A program made the position numbers and the translations under genes. From positions 1,613,927 to 1,677,926 of the forward strand of contig JAJEKV010000001.1 of assembly GCA_021234155.1 (NCBI GenBank): a stretch of DNA of 64,000 nucleotides. Direction: 5' to 3'. Below, piece by piece: positions 43,713 through 55,139 of this stretch (position 1 is the stretch's first letter; every line of letters begins with the position of its first letter). The notes beneath the pieces were generated by a model, which made no database searches, had not been told where the DNA came from, and saw only the letters and a program-made list of their open reading frames with translations. The stretch comes from Isoetes taiwanensis (Eukaryota > Streptophyta > Lycopodiopsida > Isoetales > Isoetaceae).

Positions 43713-46669
43713 TTGAATGCAAGTGGTTCCATGAAGGAGTTTATATGCAGAAACAAACAAATCAAAAATTGGATCAAGCTGTGGGGCAAGGAATGGAACA
43801 GGAAAAAAAGGCTAGAAAAAATGGAGGTCTACTCGGAAATAAAAGATGTAAGGCAGAGTCTCTTTTTGGACAAAGCTAATGTACAATTGCAGCAGAAAGA
43901 GGAGTCCTTAGAAAGGAAGGTCAAGCTGATTGAAGAATATGAAGCTAAAAGTCTGGCCATAAAAAGCAGAAGTTTATATGTGAATCTCATGGATGATTGC
44001 AGTTCAAAATTCTTTTTCAGAGCTGCTAAAAGCAGAATTATGAACAATGGGATAGTCTCAGTTCGAGATGACAATCAGGAAGAGCTGTCTAAACAAGAGG
44101 ACATCCAAAAATTGTTCTACACTAAATACAAGGAGTTATTTGCAGCCAGGGATAATGACAGTGCTAAAATGGATGAATTCTTTGAGTACCTTGGCCCAAG
44201 GGATGATCATATCCAGGATATACAGCTTTTGGCAGTTCCTATGGAAGCTGAAATTTTAAGTACATTAAGGAGTATGGCTCATGGGAAAAGCCCTGGACCT
44301 GATGGTCTACCTCCTGAATTTTATGATCATTTCTGGGATGTAATGAACAAGGACATAGTTACATTTGTACAGGGTGCTTGGCAGGCTGAAAAGTTACATC
44401 CAGCAATTAATGCAGGCCTAATTGCCCTAATTCCAAAGGTAGATATGCCTATCAACTTCTCGGATTGGAGGCCTATCTCATTAACAAATGTGACGTATAA
44501 AGTTTTGGCTAAGATCTTTGCCAATAGGATAAAAAAGATCCTTCAGAATAAGATTTGTCCAGTCAAATTGATTTCTTCGTGGAGGTGTATCTTGGACAAC
44601 TTCATTGGAGCCTATGAAGGTCTACATTGGAATAAACTAACCAATCAAGGTTGTGTGCTCTTGAAATTGGATTTTAAAAGAGCCTATGACACCATTGATT
44701 GGAAATTTCTTTATAGGGCCATGGCACAGTTAGGATTCTCAGATCAGGTCATTGGGAAAATAATTGGTTTCAACATAACAGGTTGCTCAACGGTTTTGGT
44801 CAATGGCTCTCCCTCTTCCTTTTTTGACTGCAAAAGAGGAGTGAGACAGGGGTGTCCTTTAGCCCCCTATCTTTTCTTAATAGTAGCAGAAATGGTTACT
44901 AGATTTATCATGAAGATGCAACAAGATAAGAAAATTAGTTGCCTAAATCTTCCAGACACAAAAGACACTTTATCAGTAATGCAGTATGCTGACGATACCT
45001 TTGTGTTCTTAAATAGACAAGGGGACAGTATTCGAAACTTCCTTTCTGCCATGGAGCTTTTTGGGAATGCTTCTGGAGTGGTCCTAAACAAGGAAAAGTG
45101 TGCCTTTATTTCTGATACTTTAGAAGATCATATTGAGGGGATAAGTGTTTGTGGTCTTCAGAAAGCTACCAAATTATTAGGTCTTCCACTAGCCCTCAAC
45201 ATGAGTCTACATGGCCTTTGGGAACCCATTGTGACCAAGATAAAGAAAAAGCTTCAAATGTATCCCAAGTCCCTGTCCCTAGCTGGGAGAGTAGAGATAA
45301 TCAACAGTGTTATTGCCAGTTCTCATGTTTATTTTTCATCAGCAATAATTGCAGACAGGAAGACCTACCAGGAGCTAGAGGCTATAATGAAGGAATTCAT
45401 TTGGCAGGGCACACATATGGTAGGATGGAAATACTTGATTTTACCTAGAAAGAAAGGAGGATTGGGGTGCAAAGATCTCTTCTTGCAGGCCCAAGCTCTG
45501 GCAGCTAAGTTGGTGCGAGAGCTCTAGACCCGGTACCGCTAAATCACCTGCCCTGGTTTTCACTAAATATTGGGTTGGGAAGACTACACTAGTGGGAAGT
45601 CCATCTACCCCTCACCATCTACCTGATTCAGCCTTTTATCAACTTAATCCAGGATCAGGCACCTCCACTATAATGAGAAGGATTATTCAAGCTTGGAACC
45701 AGGTATCTGTGTGCTTTAAAGCAAATCCAATAGAATGTGTCCTCGAAAACTTCAACTTTTTCTCGCATCAAGGGCTGGTTAGTGAAGATGATGGATGTTT
45801 AGCTCTTAAACATCCAAGAAAATACAAGGAATGGATGGATAAGGGCTTGTGCACAATTGGCAACATGATCGGTATGATAAGCGGAAAACATGGCTAGAAA
45901 TTTCTAGTCTTACGCAAAATACCACCTCCAATAGAAACATTTATAAAGCCCTAACAAGGCACAATAGAGGGAGGGGAACACAAAGCAGTTGGAACGTAAC
46001 CGGACCATGGATGGCAAAGGGTATAGTGTGGCTAAAGCTTATTCCCTGTTGTTGGGGGATCAGAGTACTAAAGTTGCTAGCCAATGGGGCTGTATAGAAC
46101 AGAAAGCCGCTCAGGTTATAAGAAAAGGTTGGAAACTTCAATGTGCAAAGAAGGTTATTCTTTTCAGGTGGCTTTTCCTGAACAAAAGTCTGAAGTCTAA
46201 TGCCCACAGAGCTAAATATAATAGTCAAAACTCTGACAGATGTCCTTTAGGATGTGGCCAAGTAGAGTCCTCTACACACATATTTATTTGCCCTTGGCTG
46301 ACCCCCTTTTGGACCTGGATAGGCAATCATATTGGTGCAATTCCAGCTGCTGAACATGATCTTTTTGACTTCCTTGGAAATACTTCCTCCTTTGAGGGTA
46401 CAATTAGATCATTATGCCTGTGGGTAATCTGGAAACACAGGAACAATGTAGCCATTAATCACCACACTCCAGACTTGAACTTTCTTAAGACTACTCTTCA
46501 ATTGGAGTTAGCAGAAGCAGCCATGGCACACAGAATGAAAAAGGGATGCAACTATGACAAAAGATGGGATACTTTGGGCTCTTTTCAAGGGTTCTATGCT
46601 TTCTTTTCATCTTATTTCAATAACATTTCTAATGTCTCTGACAGATTATCTAGTCAACAAGCATCATGA
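43713..46669 (+). pseudogene. LINE ORF2 reverse transcriptase (copy 2, best preserved)
   Basis: An open frame of 604 codons (43,713-45,527) covers most of the reverse transcriptase: HGKSPGPDGLPPEFYDHF, NAGLIALIPKVD, RPISLTNVTYK, KLDFKRAYDTIDW, CKRGVRQGCPLAPYLF, catalytic MQYADDTFVF, LGLPLAL and the thumb motif SLAGRVEIINSVI. After a frame break at about 45,525 it resumes with the zinc-binding CPLGCGQVESSTHIFICPW (45,989-46,669). No RNase H domain is evident. The short deviation KLISSWRC near 44,567 reads PVQSGFLPGRC in copy 1 and sits on CAG/CTG sites. Confidence 0.9.
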
Positions 46670-46699
46670 AGGTGGCCATGCCAGAGAGGTCCCGGAGGA

Positions 46700-46997
46700 T
46701 ACCCGCCCCATGTCTCATCAGGAGGTGCTGGCAGCCTTGCAATGGGTTAAAACAGAAACGATCATGATCCGAACCCTACAGCAGGTACTGAAAGATGGAG
46801 ATATCTGGGCTTTCAAACAGGAAATCAAGCCTTATTTCGAGGAGAAGCTCCAAATCTGTATTGGGGCCCGGGAATCATGGATCCTCCACATTCTGGATTC
46901 CTCCCCCTATGGAGCAGTGGAGCTTGATGACTTGCTGTTCAGATTTACCATTCATGCCTCGGCAATTATTTCCTTGGATGGTGTCACAGAAAACTGA
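46700..46997 (+). CDS. LINE small 3' ORF (~99 aa)
   Basis: After ORF2, in another frame overlapping its end, MSHQEVLAALQWVKTETIMI continues through KQEIKPYFEEKLQI and AVELDDLLFRF to TGA at 46,995-46,997. It is present in both copies. It could be a third ORF or, if a frame error exists near 46,640, the extreme C-terminus of ORF2. No domain recognised. Confidence 0.45.
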
Positions 46998-47252
46998 AGT
47001 TTCAGTTTATTAGCAGAAATTTCCAGAACAAGAGGAACAAGAGGAACTTAATGCTTTTATAATTTTGATTTTGATATTCCTAAAAAACTTTAATCAGTGT
47101 TTTAATTGAAGTAATTATCCTCCTTGGGAGTGTCAAGACCATTTTTCAATTTGGTCTTCATAACAGGGCTTCCCCCTGTATTTTTGTATTACTATGTATT
47201 TACATGTAATATAATACCACTGCCGTTTCCACAAAAAAAAAAAAAAAATAAA

Positions 47253-48132
47253 ATAAATTTCGAATCTCTTTCCGAGATTAATTCCCTCGGCATCCCGTGG
47301 AGTCTAAAGATCTCTTTGGTGAACAATACGGCAGCTTCTAATGCCGTGTCTGTGGTTCTACACGGCACGAAATGTGCCATCTTCGACAACTTATCCATTA
47401 CCACCATTAGGGCATCTTTGCCTCTTACTGTTCTCGGGAGCTCTGTAATAAAATCCATACTGATGACTTCCCATTTTGCATTCGGCACTGGCAATGGCTC
47501 TAAGGCTCCTGGAATTCGGAGTTGTTCCGCTTTGTCTGCTGGCATAACTGGCACTCCCGAATGTACCTGGCTATTTGCTTCTTCATGCCGGGCCAGAAAT
47601 AACTGCTTCTGACCTTGAAATAGGTCTTCATGAACCATGCATGCCTCGCTATGGTACTATTGTGTGTATCGTGGAGTATCAACTTCCTTACTCCCGAAGA
47701 TTCTGGTACACACAATTTATTCTTGTGATATAGCAGGTTACCCTCCTTCTTATAATGCTTGAAGGTCTCCCTTTCCTTATCTGTTCTTGCGTCTTTAGAA
47801 AAGCTTGCCCATACTTCTTTAAAGTCGCCATCTGATGGCAACGTCTCTTCAATCCTCTTGCCATACTCAATTGTGAGAGTTGATATGGCATTGCAAAGGG
47901 TTCTTGTCTTTAATGGCCTCCTGGAGAGCGCATCTGTGACTACATTTAGCTTGCTGGGCTTGTAGACTATTTCGAAGTCGTACTCTTCGAGAAACTCCAT
48001 CCACCTCCTTTGCCTCAAATTCAGGAGTGGTTGCATGAAGATGTACTGGAGGCTTTGATGATCTGTGTCTAGTTGGAACTTTCTTCCCAACAAGTAGTGT
48101 CTCCAGATTCTAAAGGCCCTCACAATGGCCAA
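47253..48132 (-). pseudogene. Chromovirus RNase H end and integrase N-half (copy 2)
   Basis: 48,132 to 47,500 reads AIVRAFRIWRHYLLGRKFQL then DTDHQSLQYIF (RNase H), VVTDALSRRPL, and the integrase zinc-binding HDTHNSTIARHAWF with CQLCQQTKR. The core start EVISMDFITELPRTVRGKDA follows at 47,250-47,638 to ELISERDSKF, where the LINE tail interrupts. Better preserved than copy 1. Confidence 0.85.
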
Positions 48133-48138
48133 AAACTC

Positions 48139-48918
48139 TTAGTCATGAGTCAGATAGTGTTGTTCTGCATCATTCATCTTCTTGGAGTCGTATGCGACTA
48201 CCCTTCCCTCCTGCATGAGGACTGCTGTTGCTAACTTGCTAGCATCTGTTTCCACAAGCTTATGCTTGCTTGGATCCGGCAAGACTAAGACTGACGCGGT
48301 CATTAAAGCTTCCTTCAACGTCTCAAATGCTGCATGGACCTTCCTTTGCCAATGACTCGCCCAATCTTCAATGAGGTCCGTCAATGGGGCTGCCACCTTT
48401 GCAAAGTTCTTAACGAACTTCCTATAATACCCTACTAAGCCGAGGAAGCTCCTCACACCATGGATGTTCTTTGGTGCCAGCCAACCAATTATCGCTTCAA
48501 TCTTTGCAGGGTCAGTGGAGATCCCTTCTGCTGTGATTACATGCCCCAAGTACTCCACTCTTTCTGTCGCGAAGTGATACTTGGATAGCTTCGCATAAAG
48601 CTGATGCCGCCTCAACTTTTCAAGTACCTTCCTCAAATGCTGGGCATGCTCCTCTAAGGATTTGATGTAAACTAGAATGTCATCAAAGAAAACTATGATG
48701 AATGCATCTAGAAGTTCGCGGAAAACATCATTCATGAGCCTCATGAAGGTTGCTGGAGCATTGGACAATCCAAACGGCATCACTGTGAACTCATAGTGGC
48801 CATATCTCGTCCTGAATGCAGTCTTATGGATATCCTCTTCCTTGATTCTGATCTGGTGATAGCCTGACCTCAAATCTATCTTGGAAAAGACCTTTGCTCC
48901 TTGTAGTTGGTCCATCAA
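48139..48918 (-). pseudogene. Chromovirus reverse transcriptase (copy 2)
   Basis: [40 protein letters not shown] and the catalytic [11 protein letters not shown], then [11 protein letters not shown] and [20 protein letters not shown], then the RNase H start [10 protein letters not shown]. It ends at an in-frame TAA (48,139-48,141) in the context HD-stop-EFLAIV, also present in copy 1 (36,274-36,276). Confidence 0.9.
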
Positions 48919-48982
48919 ATCATCTAATCGTTAGAGCATATTTGTTCTTAATGGTGTGCTTGTTCAATTGACGATAGTCAAT

Positions 48983-49753
48983 TCACATTCTAAGACTTCC
49001 ATCCTTCTTCTTGACGAAGAGTATTGGCACTCCAAATGGGGGGACACTAGGTCTTATAAAGCCTAGGTCTAGCAACTCCTGCAATTGCCTCTTTAGTTTC
49101 ATCAATTCCCGAGGTGACATCCTGTAGGGCACCTTACTTGTTGGCTTAGTTCCTGGCTCAAGTGCTATTTCACAGTCGACTCCTCTGTAAGGTGGAAGTT
49201 GCTTAATCTCATCTGGGAACAAATCATGGAATTCCTTCACCAACTTAGCTATCGGCTTTGGGAGCTTGCTCAACGCTTTGGCTTCTTTTTCTTCGTCTGC
49301 CTCTTGCTCATCAACTTCGAGTTTAAAGACATAGGCCACTTGTTCCTTCCTTATGCATTTAAGTAGCTTCTTACTAGACATGCATTGCATGATTGGGGTG
49401 ACTTCTTTACCTGATATCTCAATGACCTTGCCCTCCGGCATCATTAAGGTTACTTTTCGCTTCCCACAATCAATCACGGCTTCAGCCGGTCCAAGGTATT
49501 CCATGCCTATGATCAAATCGTATTTGCCGATGTTCATCACTTCTGCTCCCATTCCAACATTGATACCTGGCAAGTCTATGTTGAAGTTGATCCTCTTCCC
49601 TGCTGTGTGTCGGATTGCCCCACTTGCCAACACAACCGGTCTAGGCTTGGACTTCAAAGGCTTTAGCTTCAATGCCTCTACCATCCTTGGCGAAGCAAAA
49701 TTGTGGGTACTCCCTGTGTCTATCAGCACTATGAAGGACTTGGCTCGGCCCAT
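48983..49753 (-). pseudogene. Chromovirus protease and RT N-terminus (copy 2)
   Basis: Aspartic protease active site VLIDTGSTHNF with downstream LIIGMEYLG. A linker rich in Glu/Lys follows, then the RT entry [30 protein letters not shown] and [15 protein letters not shown]. It ends at TGA (48,983-48,985) where other members have Trp before IDYRQLN. The same stop occurs in copy 1. Confidence 0.9.
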
Positions 49754-49762
49754 CGAAATGAC

Positions 49763-50002
49763 TTAGTACTGACTCTCAGCATTCTCGGAGTCAATAGCGG
49801 CAAAGATGTGGCACTCACCCTGAATGTAGTCGGGAGCATCTTCCTCGTCGATCTCCGTGGGTATCTCCCATCCCCCCAGCTCCGCTAATGCCGCATTCAT
49901 CACAAATGGGCAGTTATGTGTCTGATGTCCTGACTGGAAGCACCTGAAGCACAACTGCTTTTCAATACATTCCTGCCTCTTCTCCTTGGGGATGGACTGC
50001 AA
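49763..50002 (-). pseudogene. Chromovirus gag zinc knuckle region (copy 2)
   Basis: CFRCFQSGHQTHNC is a CCHC (C-x2-C-x4-H-x4-C) nucleocapsid knuckle that binds element RNA. An acidic link to the protease follows. It ends in TAG before the protease frame. Confidence 0.85.
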
Positions 50003-50010
50003 GAACTACT

Positions 50011-50705
50011 TCACTGCTTTGGATAGTTTGAACCACCTCCTTGCTCCTTGTCCTTGAAGCTAACCTGCTTCTTATCCTGCTTGCCGAAATTTGTGTTTCC
50101 TTGCTTCCCATAGTTTGTGTTGTACTGCGGTCTGGTGGTTGCTGGGCTTGTTGCTCTTGGGCTGTAGCTTCCTATAGCTTTTCCCTTGTCCTGATAGTAC
50201 TGTTGCCTCGGTCCACTTCCTTGAGGTCCTGTTCCTTGCACTGCCTTGGACTCTGCTTCTGACACTGTCTTGGGGTTTATTGCTCTCACCAGCTTCCTGA
50301 TCTCCTCGTTCAAGTCTTCAATGTACCCCTCTACTGCATGTCTTTCGCTCAATTTTGGCACATAGAGCCTCAGCCTCATGAACTCTTCTGTGTACTTCTG
50401 AACTGTCTTATTGCCCTGCTTCAACCTGTAGAATTGTTGCATCATATGTCGCTTGTGTTCCCTTGGTACATAATGACGCTTAAATGCTTTGGCGAACTTC
50501 TTGAATCTGCAACTATCTCTGCTTAACCCATGGGCTTCCCATGGGCTTTGGCATAGCCTTTCCACCAAATCCTGGCTGCTCCCTTGAGGTTGGCTGTTGC
50601 TACCTTGCCCTTGTCCTTATCCTTCATGCTATAAGCGTTTCCATACTCCCTCATTTCGTCCAACCATGCTTCGGCTATATCTATCAATTTGAGGTGCTGC
50701 TATGC
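50011..50705 (-). pseudogene. Chromovirus gag (copy 2), 5'-truncated
   Basis: The capsid-like part runs from IAEAWLDEMREYGNAYS (about 50,680) through AARIWW into FKKFAKAFKRHYVPREHKRH and YTEEFMRLRLYVPKL, then a Gln-rich tail. The frame has a stop two codons before the recognisable part at about 50,700, the same place as in copy 1. The gag N-terminus, primer site and 5' LTR are absent. Confidence 0.8.
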
Positions 50706-50790
50706 AACTCATAGCGCCTAAGGATCCTATTGTAACAAATTTCATCTAATTTGGAGATAGTTGGAATGAGTTAGGTCGATTTTGGTCTGA

Positions 50791-50862
50791 CCACCCATAC
50801 AGTGCGCGAGAGCCATTTTCAAAAAGTTTGGAAGTGGTCCTGGCGCACTCTGTGAGGGATGG
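50791..50862. repeat. Foldback 1, copy 2
   Basis: Counterpart of 38,933-39,000 with CACCCATACAGTGCGCGAGA and GGCGCACTCTGTGAGG. Confidence 0.8.
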
Positions 50863-50994
50863 GCTCATGTTTGGGACCAAGATAGCTCAAAAGTTACAAT
50901 CTAAGGGTGGAATCCTACCTATCTCAGTGAGTTAGAGCAGATTATGCCCTTACTTTCTACATTTGGCCAAGTCGGGGCGGAGATCGGTGGTCGA

Positions 50995-51066
50995 CCACTC
51001 ACACAAGGCTTGCGAGAGGCATTTTCAAAAAGTTTGGAATTGCTCCTAGCGCACTCTGTGAGGGGT
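50995..51066. repeat. Foldback 2, copy 2
   Basis: Counterpart of 39,136-39,206. The left arm reads CACACAAGGCTTGCGAG instead of CACACAGTGCGCGAG, another change at CAG. Confidence 0.75.
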
Positions 51067-51212
51067 GGGGTCAAAAACACTGACTTTTTGTCCAAATTGG
51101 ACAATTCCAAATGCATATATCATTTAATACAACCTTATTACTTACAATTTTGCACTTTAACATTATCAAAACATATTTTTATATTTACAAAAAGTTTTGT
51201 AATTACAATAAG

Positions 51213-52344
51213 TTAACAGTCTTCCTTTTTAATAAACCTAGCTAATTTCATATCCCTAGGCATACAAGTTACTCTCTTCGCATGGAGGGCACATGCTAGA
51301 GAGTCTTCGAAGTGCTGGGCTAGTCTTTTCTCTGCTGCCAACATATCGTCTGTTACTCTCTTGGTGCTATCGAATTGTTGGGACCTCGCAGTCAATCTCG
51401 AAGGCAATTTCGTGGTATCAGCGGTCTGCGTGGCTCCTCACGAAATAGCGGATCTCGAAAGCAGCTCTCGCAAAATAGGAGTCCGCCTTTCTCTTCATCG
51501 GCTTCTTTGGTGGTGTGGATCTCTCCGGGGGCGGCTTCAGTGTGTTCTTCTTGGATGGTCTTCCTCCCTCCACGTATGTTACCTTGTGTTCTTCGTAATA
51601 TTTGGAGTGCTCATTACATTTTCATGTACTCATTGTACTCCTTCACTTCTTTCGTACTCTCGCTCATGCTTGAGTACATCACGACTCATTGTCGGCACGC
51701 CCTTCTTCGGATCTGTTGTCGAAAACCCCGCCACTTAGGGTATGGGGCCTTCTGCTGCCGATTCCTCCTCCTCGGCATCCACATTTGAAGGTCAGGGCCT
51801 TACATTGAGCGGGAACCCTTGACTCATCTTCATCGACTTCGGTGTCGATGGCGATGATGGCGGACTGTCGGGCTCCGGCTCACTTATCTTTGACCCCTTT
51901 GTCGGTGTCGACTTTGTCTTGTCTTGGGGTTTCTTGGGCAGCTCGGGATCCTTCCCTTTATCCTCCAACTTTTGCGCTCCTCCCTCAATCTTTTCCACTC
52001 TAGCTTCTCTGTAATCCCTCTTCCTCTTTCCCACTATCTTCCTCTTCCCCATCTTCATCGGCCCCGTACCCGGCTCCTCACGATAGTACCCGTCCTCGTC
52101 ATCCTCGTTTTTCTCCTCCATCGCCACGATTCTCGGGGTTTTCCCCCTTTCCGGGGTTTTGGGCATGTTCCTCCCTCGTCTGTTGCTCGTGATCCTCCTC
52201 CTCGGCTTCCGGGATTCGTGTCCGGGTTCTCTTCTTTTTGGCTCGCTCCACGAGCCTCTCGGCCTCTCGTTGAGCTGCGAGGACCTGGGCGCTAATATAA
52301 TCATCTGGTACTACCATCCGAGCAGTTTGTTTGGTGCGGGCCAT
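51213..52344 (-). pseudogene. Giant histone H3 variant, copy 2 (frameshifted as assembled)
   Basis: Start MARTKQTARMVVPDD at 52,344 is identical to copy 1, including Met at position 9. The frame then breaks several times: 52,099-52,344, 51,792-52,304 and 51,213-51,407 are in different frames. The end [11 protein letters not shown] and [13 protein letters not shown] is identical. In the alpha-N to loop 1 part nearly every difference from copy 1 sits on CAG or CTG, so the gene may be intact in reality. Confidence 0.75.
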
Positions 52345-52562
52345 GTTTTAAAATAAGCTGATTGCCTTCCGAGTGCCTAAAACTTGCCTTGTTGGACGGA
52401 GAGCAGCTAGTTGGAGAAGGAAAGTGAAAATGAAGAACCCTAATGGTCTATTTATAGGTCTAGAGATTTTAAGGTTTGGACCTGCAATTTCATGTCGTAC
52501 CATTCTGTAAAGCATTAGTGTTTGTAGGATCAATACATTAGGTTTCTTTAGGCAAAAAGTTT

Positions 52563-52637
52563 CCACCACTCACACAGTGCACGAGAAGCACTTTCAAAAG
52601 TTTTGGAAATGCCCAGGGCGCACTCTGTGAGGGGTCA
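52563..52637. repeat. Foldback 3, copy 2
   Basis: Same sequence as 40,711-40,785. Confidence 0.85.
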
Positions 52638-52758
52638 CCCCTTTTTTACTCAAATTTTCATTTTATAAACAGTTTCTTAGTGTTATAACATACAGTTCTA
52701 GCTCAAATTCAAGGTTTAAGCTGCCCTCCGCTATGCATCTATCTAGGTCAACATGGGT

Positions 52759-52832
52759 CCACCACTCACACAGTGCGCAAGAAGCATTCTCAAAAGTTTT
52801 GGAAATGCCCAGAGCGCACTCTGTGAGGGGTC
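52759..52832. repeat. Foldback 4, copy 2
   Basis: Counterpart of 40,907-40,978, here with the complete right arm AGCGCACTCTGTGAGGGG. Confidence 0.85.
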
Positions 52833-53739
52833 ATACTTTTTTGGCCATAATATTTCAGGGTTTTTTTCCATCCTAACTTAGCATTATTCTACTTTGCTGC
52901 TCTAAGGATTGGAAATTTTTTTCCCAATTTTCGAGGTTCATGCTTGGGTTACTATCCCCAAGGTTGGAAGTCTACTGTTAGTTCTAACAGGGAATGGTCA
53001 GTGCTCGATCTTGGTCTACCAAGAACATGTATGTTACCCTTTGTGGCGTCCCCTACTTCTTCTCTGATGCTCCCATCATATCAGAAGGCGGAGTTCATCG
53101 CCCTAGCGCCAAACCGGCGGGGGCCATCCACCTGTCACCAATCCTAAGCACTAGACCAGTGAGGAAGAATGGATGGGTCATTTGCCCCATCTTCTTAGCC
53201 ACAGTCCTAGGCTCATGGAAGCGTGAATAAGGGTTGATGCATGATAAGGTGGCACAAAAATGTGCATTTTGAAACCACAAAATGAAGTTGAAAATTGTAG
53301 TAAATATGCCCTCAAAATTTGAAATAATGAGCTATTAATGCTTTGAAAGAAATTCCATTTTGGATACCTCAAAAATGGATTCTTCTGAAAATTGTGGGAA
53401 AAAGTGGGAAGAAACGATTTTTTAATTTTTTTCAAAATTCCTACTTTCGCGTTTGATGCAAATTCACCTCCGGAGAAGCTCTTCCATGTTCATTCAATGA
53501 GGGGGACGGAACAGGGGACGGAAGGCAAGTTCACATCTCAAATTATGTTATGTAAAAGCTTTCGGGGACATTCTCGGCTCCTGAGTAGTATCTTCGTTTG
53601 TTAAGAATAACGGTGAGAGAGGCTAATTCAAGGAAGGCGACAAGGTGTTCATGCCCTAGCCGGGTTTAGTTTTTTCTAGATCATGAAAGGAATCGAGACT
53701 TATTATTGTAGGTCAACGATTTGTAGACCAAAGAAGTGA

Positions 53740-54340
53740 ATGGTGGAGAAAATAATCATGGGTGGTAGTGAAAAAGACGACTTCAAAGGAACTAAGCTCG
53801 AGATGGATTGTCATATGGATCTATATAAGGGGAAAAGGAGTTTGATAAGCGAGAATGAAATAAACCGATTTTGGGGAGACAAGGTTAAGTCTTGTTACAA
53901 ATTGAGGAACCTCCAATTATCAAAAGAGGAATGAGTTCATGAATCTTTATAGGAAAGTGTATGTTGATAGACAACATGCTTTCGGGGAGGTCTAATTCCA
54001 CAAACCTTTCTTTGTTGCTTATTTTCTTCAAGAGATGAAGGGAAACAAATAAATTGGTTATCTTTTCAAGCACATGTTGCTGAAAATTCAAGGTCACAAA
54101 AGTTAGAGAGTAAGGAGGACAGTTTTCCGAGAATAGGTTACAAGAGAAGAATCATGCGAGCACTCAATTATCGGTGGGACCACGACTTAATGTCACTTCT
54201 AAATGCGAAAAAAAAAAGTGCGCAAAAAAAAGTGGGAATCCTTTCTTCACATCTTTTTTACCTTGAGTTTGTTTAAGATCATATGACCACTAATTATCTT
54301 ACACTTAGAAAGCAATTCATAGCAAATTGGAATTGGCGTG
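53740..54340 (+). pseudogene. Unidentified ORF, copy 2
   Basis: Counterpart of 41,887-42,477, with frame breaks around 53,775, 53,930, 53,985 and 54,215. No domain recognised. Confidence 0.45.
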
Positions 54341-54782
54341 GTTTCAAGTAAGTGTTTCTCTATTTTTTTCAATGAATTACTTAAAGTGTATAATTTGGAT
54401 TCAATTTTAAAATTGATCAAGCATGCTGCTTGTTATTGTTGCCTGAGGTATTCACCATTTTTAGATAGCAAATAGGTCTTAGATTATTTTCTATTGTCAC
54501 GAGAATAGTGAGATTACAAACCCACATAAATTGCTTCTGGTTTGTAGCTTGTTCGGGTTTGTGTATGGTTTGGTGTGGTGATTGCATGAAATGTTTGCTA
54601 GTTTTTAGCTCTAAATTATGGTTTGATATGGTGATTCCAAGTTCAATGTTCTTTTCATGCTACTGATTTTATGTATGGTTCATGGTTTGTAGCCTAAATT
54701 ATGGTTTGTGGCTCGATTGTGTGTATAGTTGAGTTGTACTTTGTCTTACATTATGTAGCTTGAAAGATTATATAGTGTAGTT

Positions 54783-55015
54783 TATAGTTTGTAGTTAAAG
54801 ATGTCTAGCAGATAGTTAGATAGTTGCTATAGTTTGTAGCCCGAGAGATATGATTTGTTTCATAGTATCTTGCATAGTTTGTAGCCTTTGAGATATCTTT
54901 GTTTTATAGTTTGTAGCCTGAGATATGCTTTGTTTCATAGTATATTTGCTATAGTTTGCTTTGAGATATGTTGTTTCATAGTTTGTAGCCTGAGATATGC
55001 TTTGTCTCATGTATG
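54783..55015. repeat. GTTTGTAGCCTGAGATATG minisatellite, copy 2
   Basis: Same repeat as 42,950-43,190, with scattered TTTG/CTG differences. Confidence 0.85.
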
Positions 55016-55139
55016 TCTTGTGGATTGTAGTTACCCGTTTTCCTTACATTTAGTATGGTCATGAATTAGTATCATTTGTATCCAAGTATCTTTGATAAAT
55101 GTGTGTTGCATGTGATAGGTACACACGGGATTATGCATG

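Larger units (their letters stand above)
43301..47252 (+). mobile_element. LINE, 5'-truncated by the duplication border (copy 2)
   Basis: Lacks the LINE 5' half because the duplication begins inside the endonuclease. The poly(A)-rich tail at 47,233-47,252 is followed by the intact target duplication ATAAATTTCGAATCT. Confidence 0.9.
43301..55128. repeat. Tandem duplication, copy 2 (~11.83 kb)
   Basis: Starts CAGTGGTGACTTTAATAATA at 43,301 (copy 1: 31,443) and ends after GATAGGTACACAC near 55,128. The offset is about 11,858 at the left and about 11,836 at the right because of small indels. Copy 1 keeps the original left flank and copy 2 the original right flank, as expected for one head-to-tail duplication. 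Confidence 0.95.

Noticed and set aside
31443-55128. Copy differences as repeat-induced mutation or cytosine deamination
   Set aside because: The differences are mostly indels and reshuffled bases at CAG/CTG, not C-to-T or G-to-A changes.
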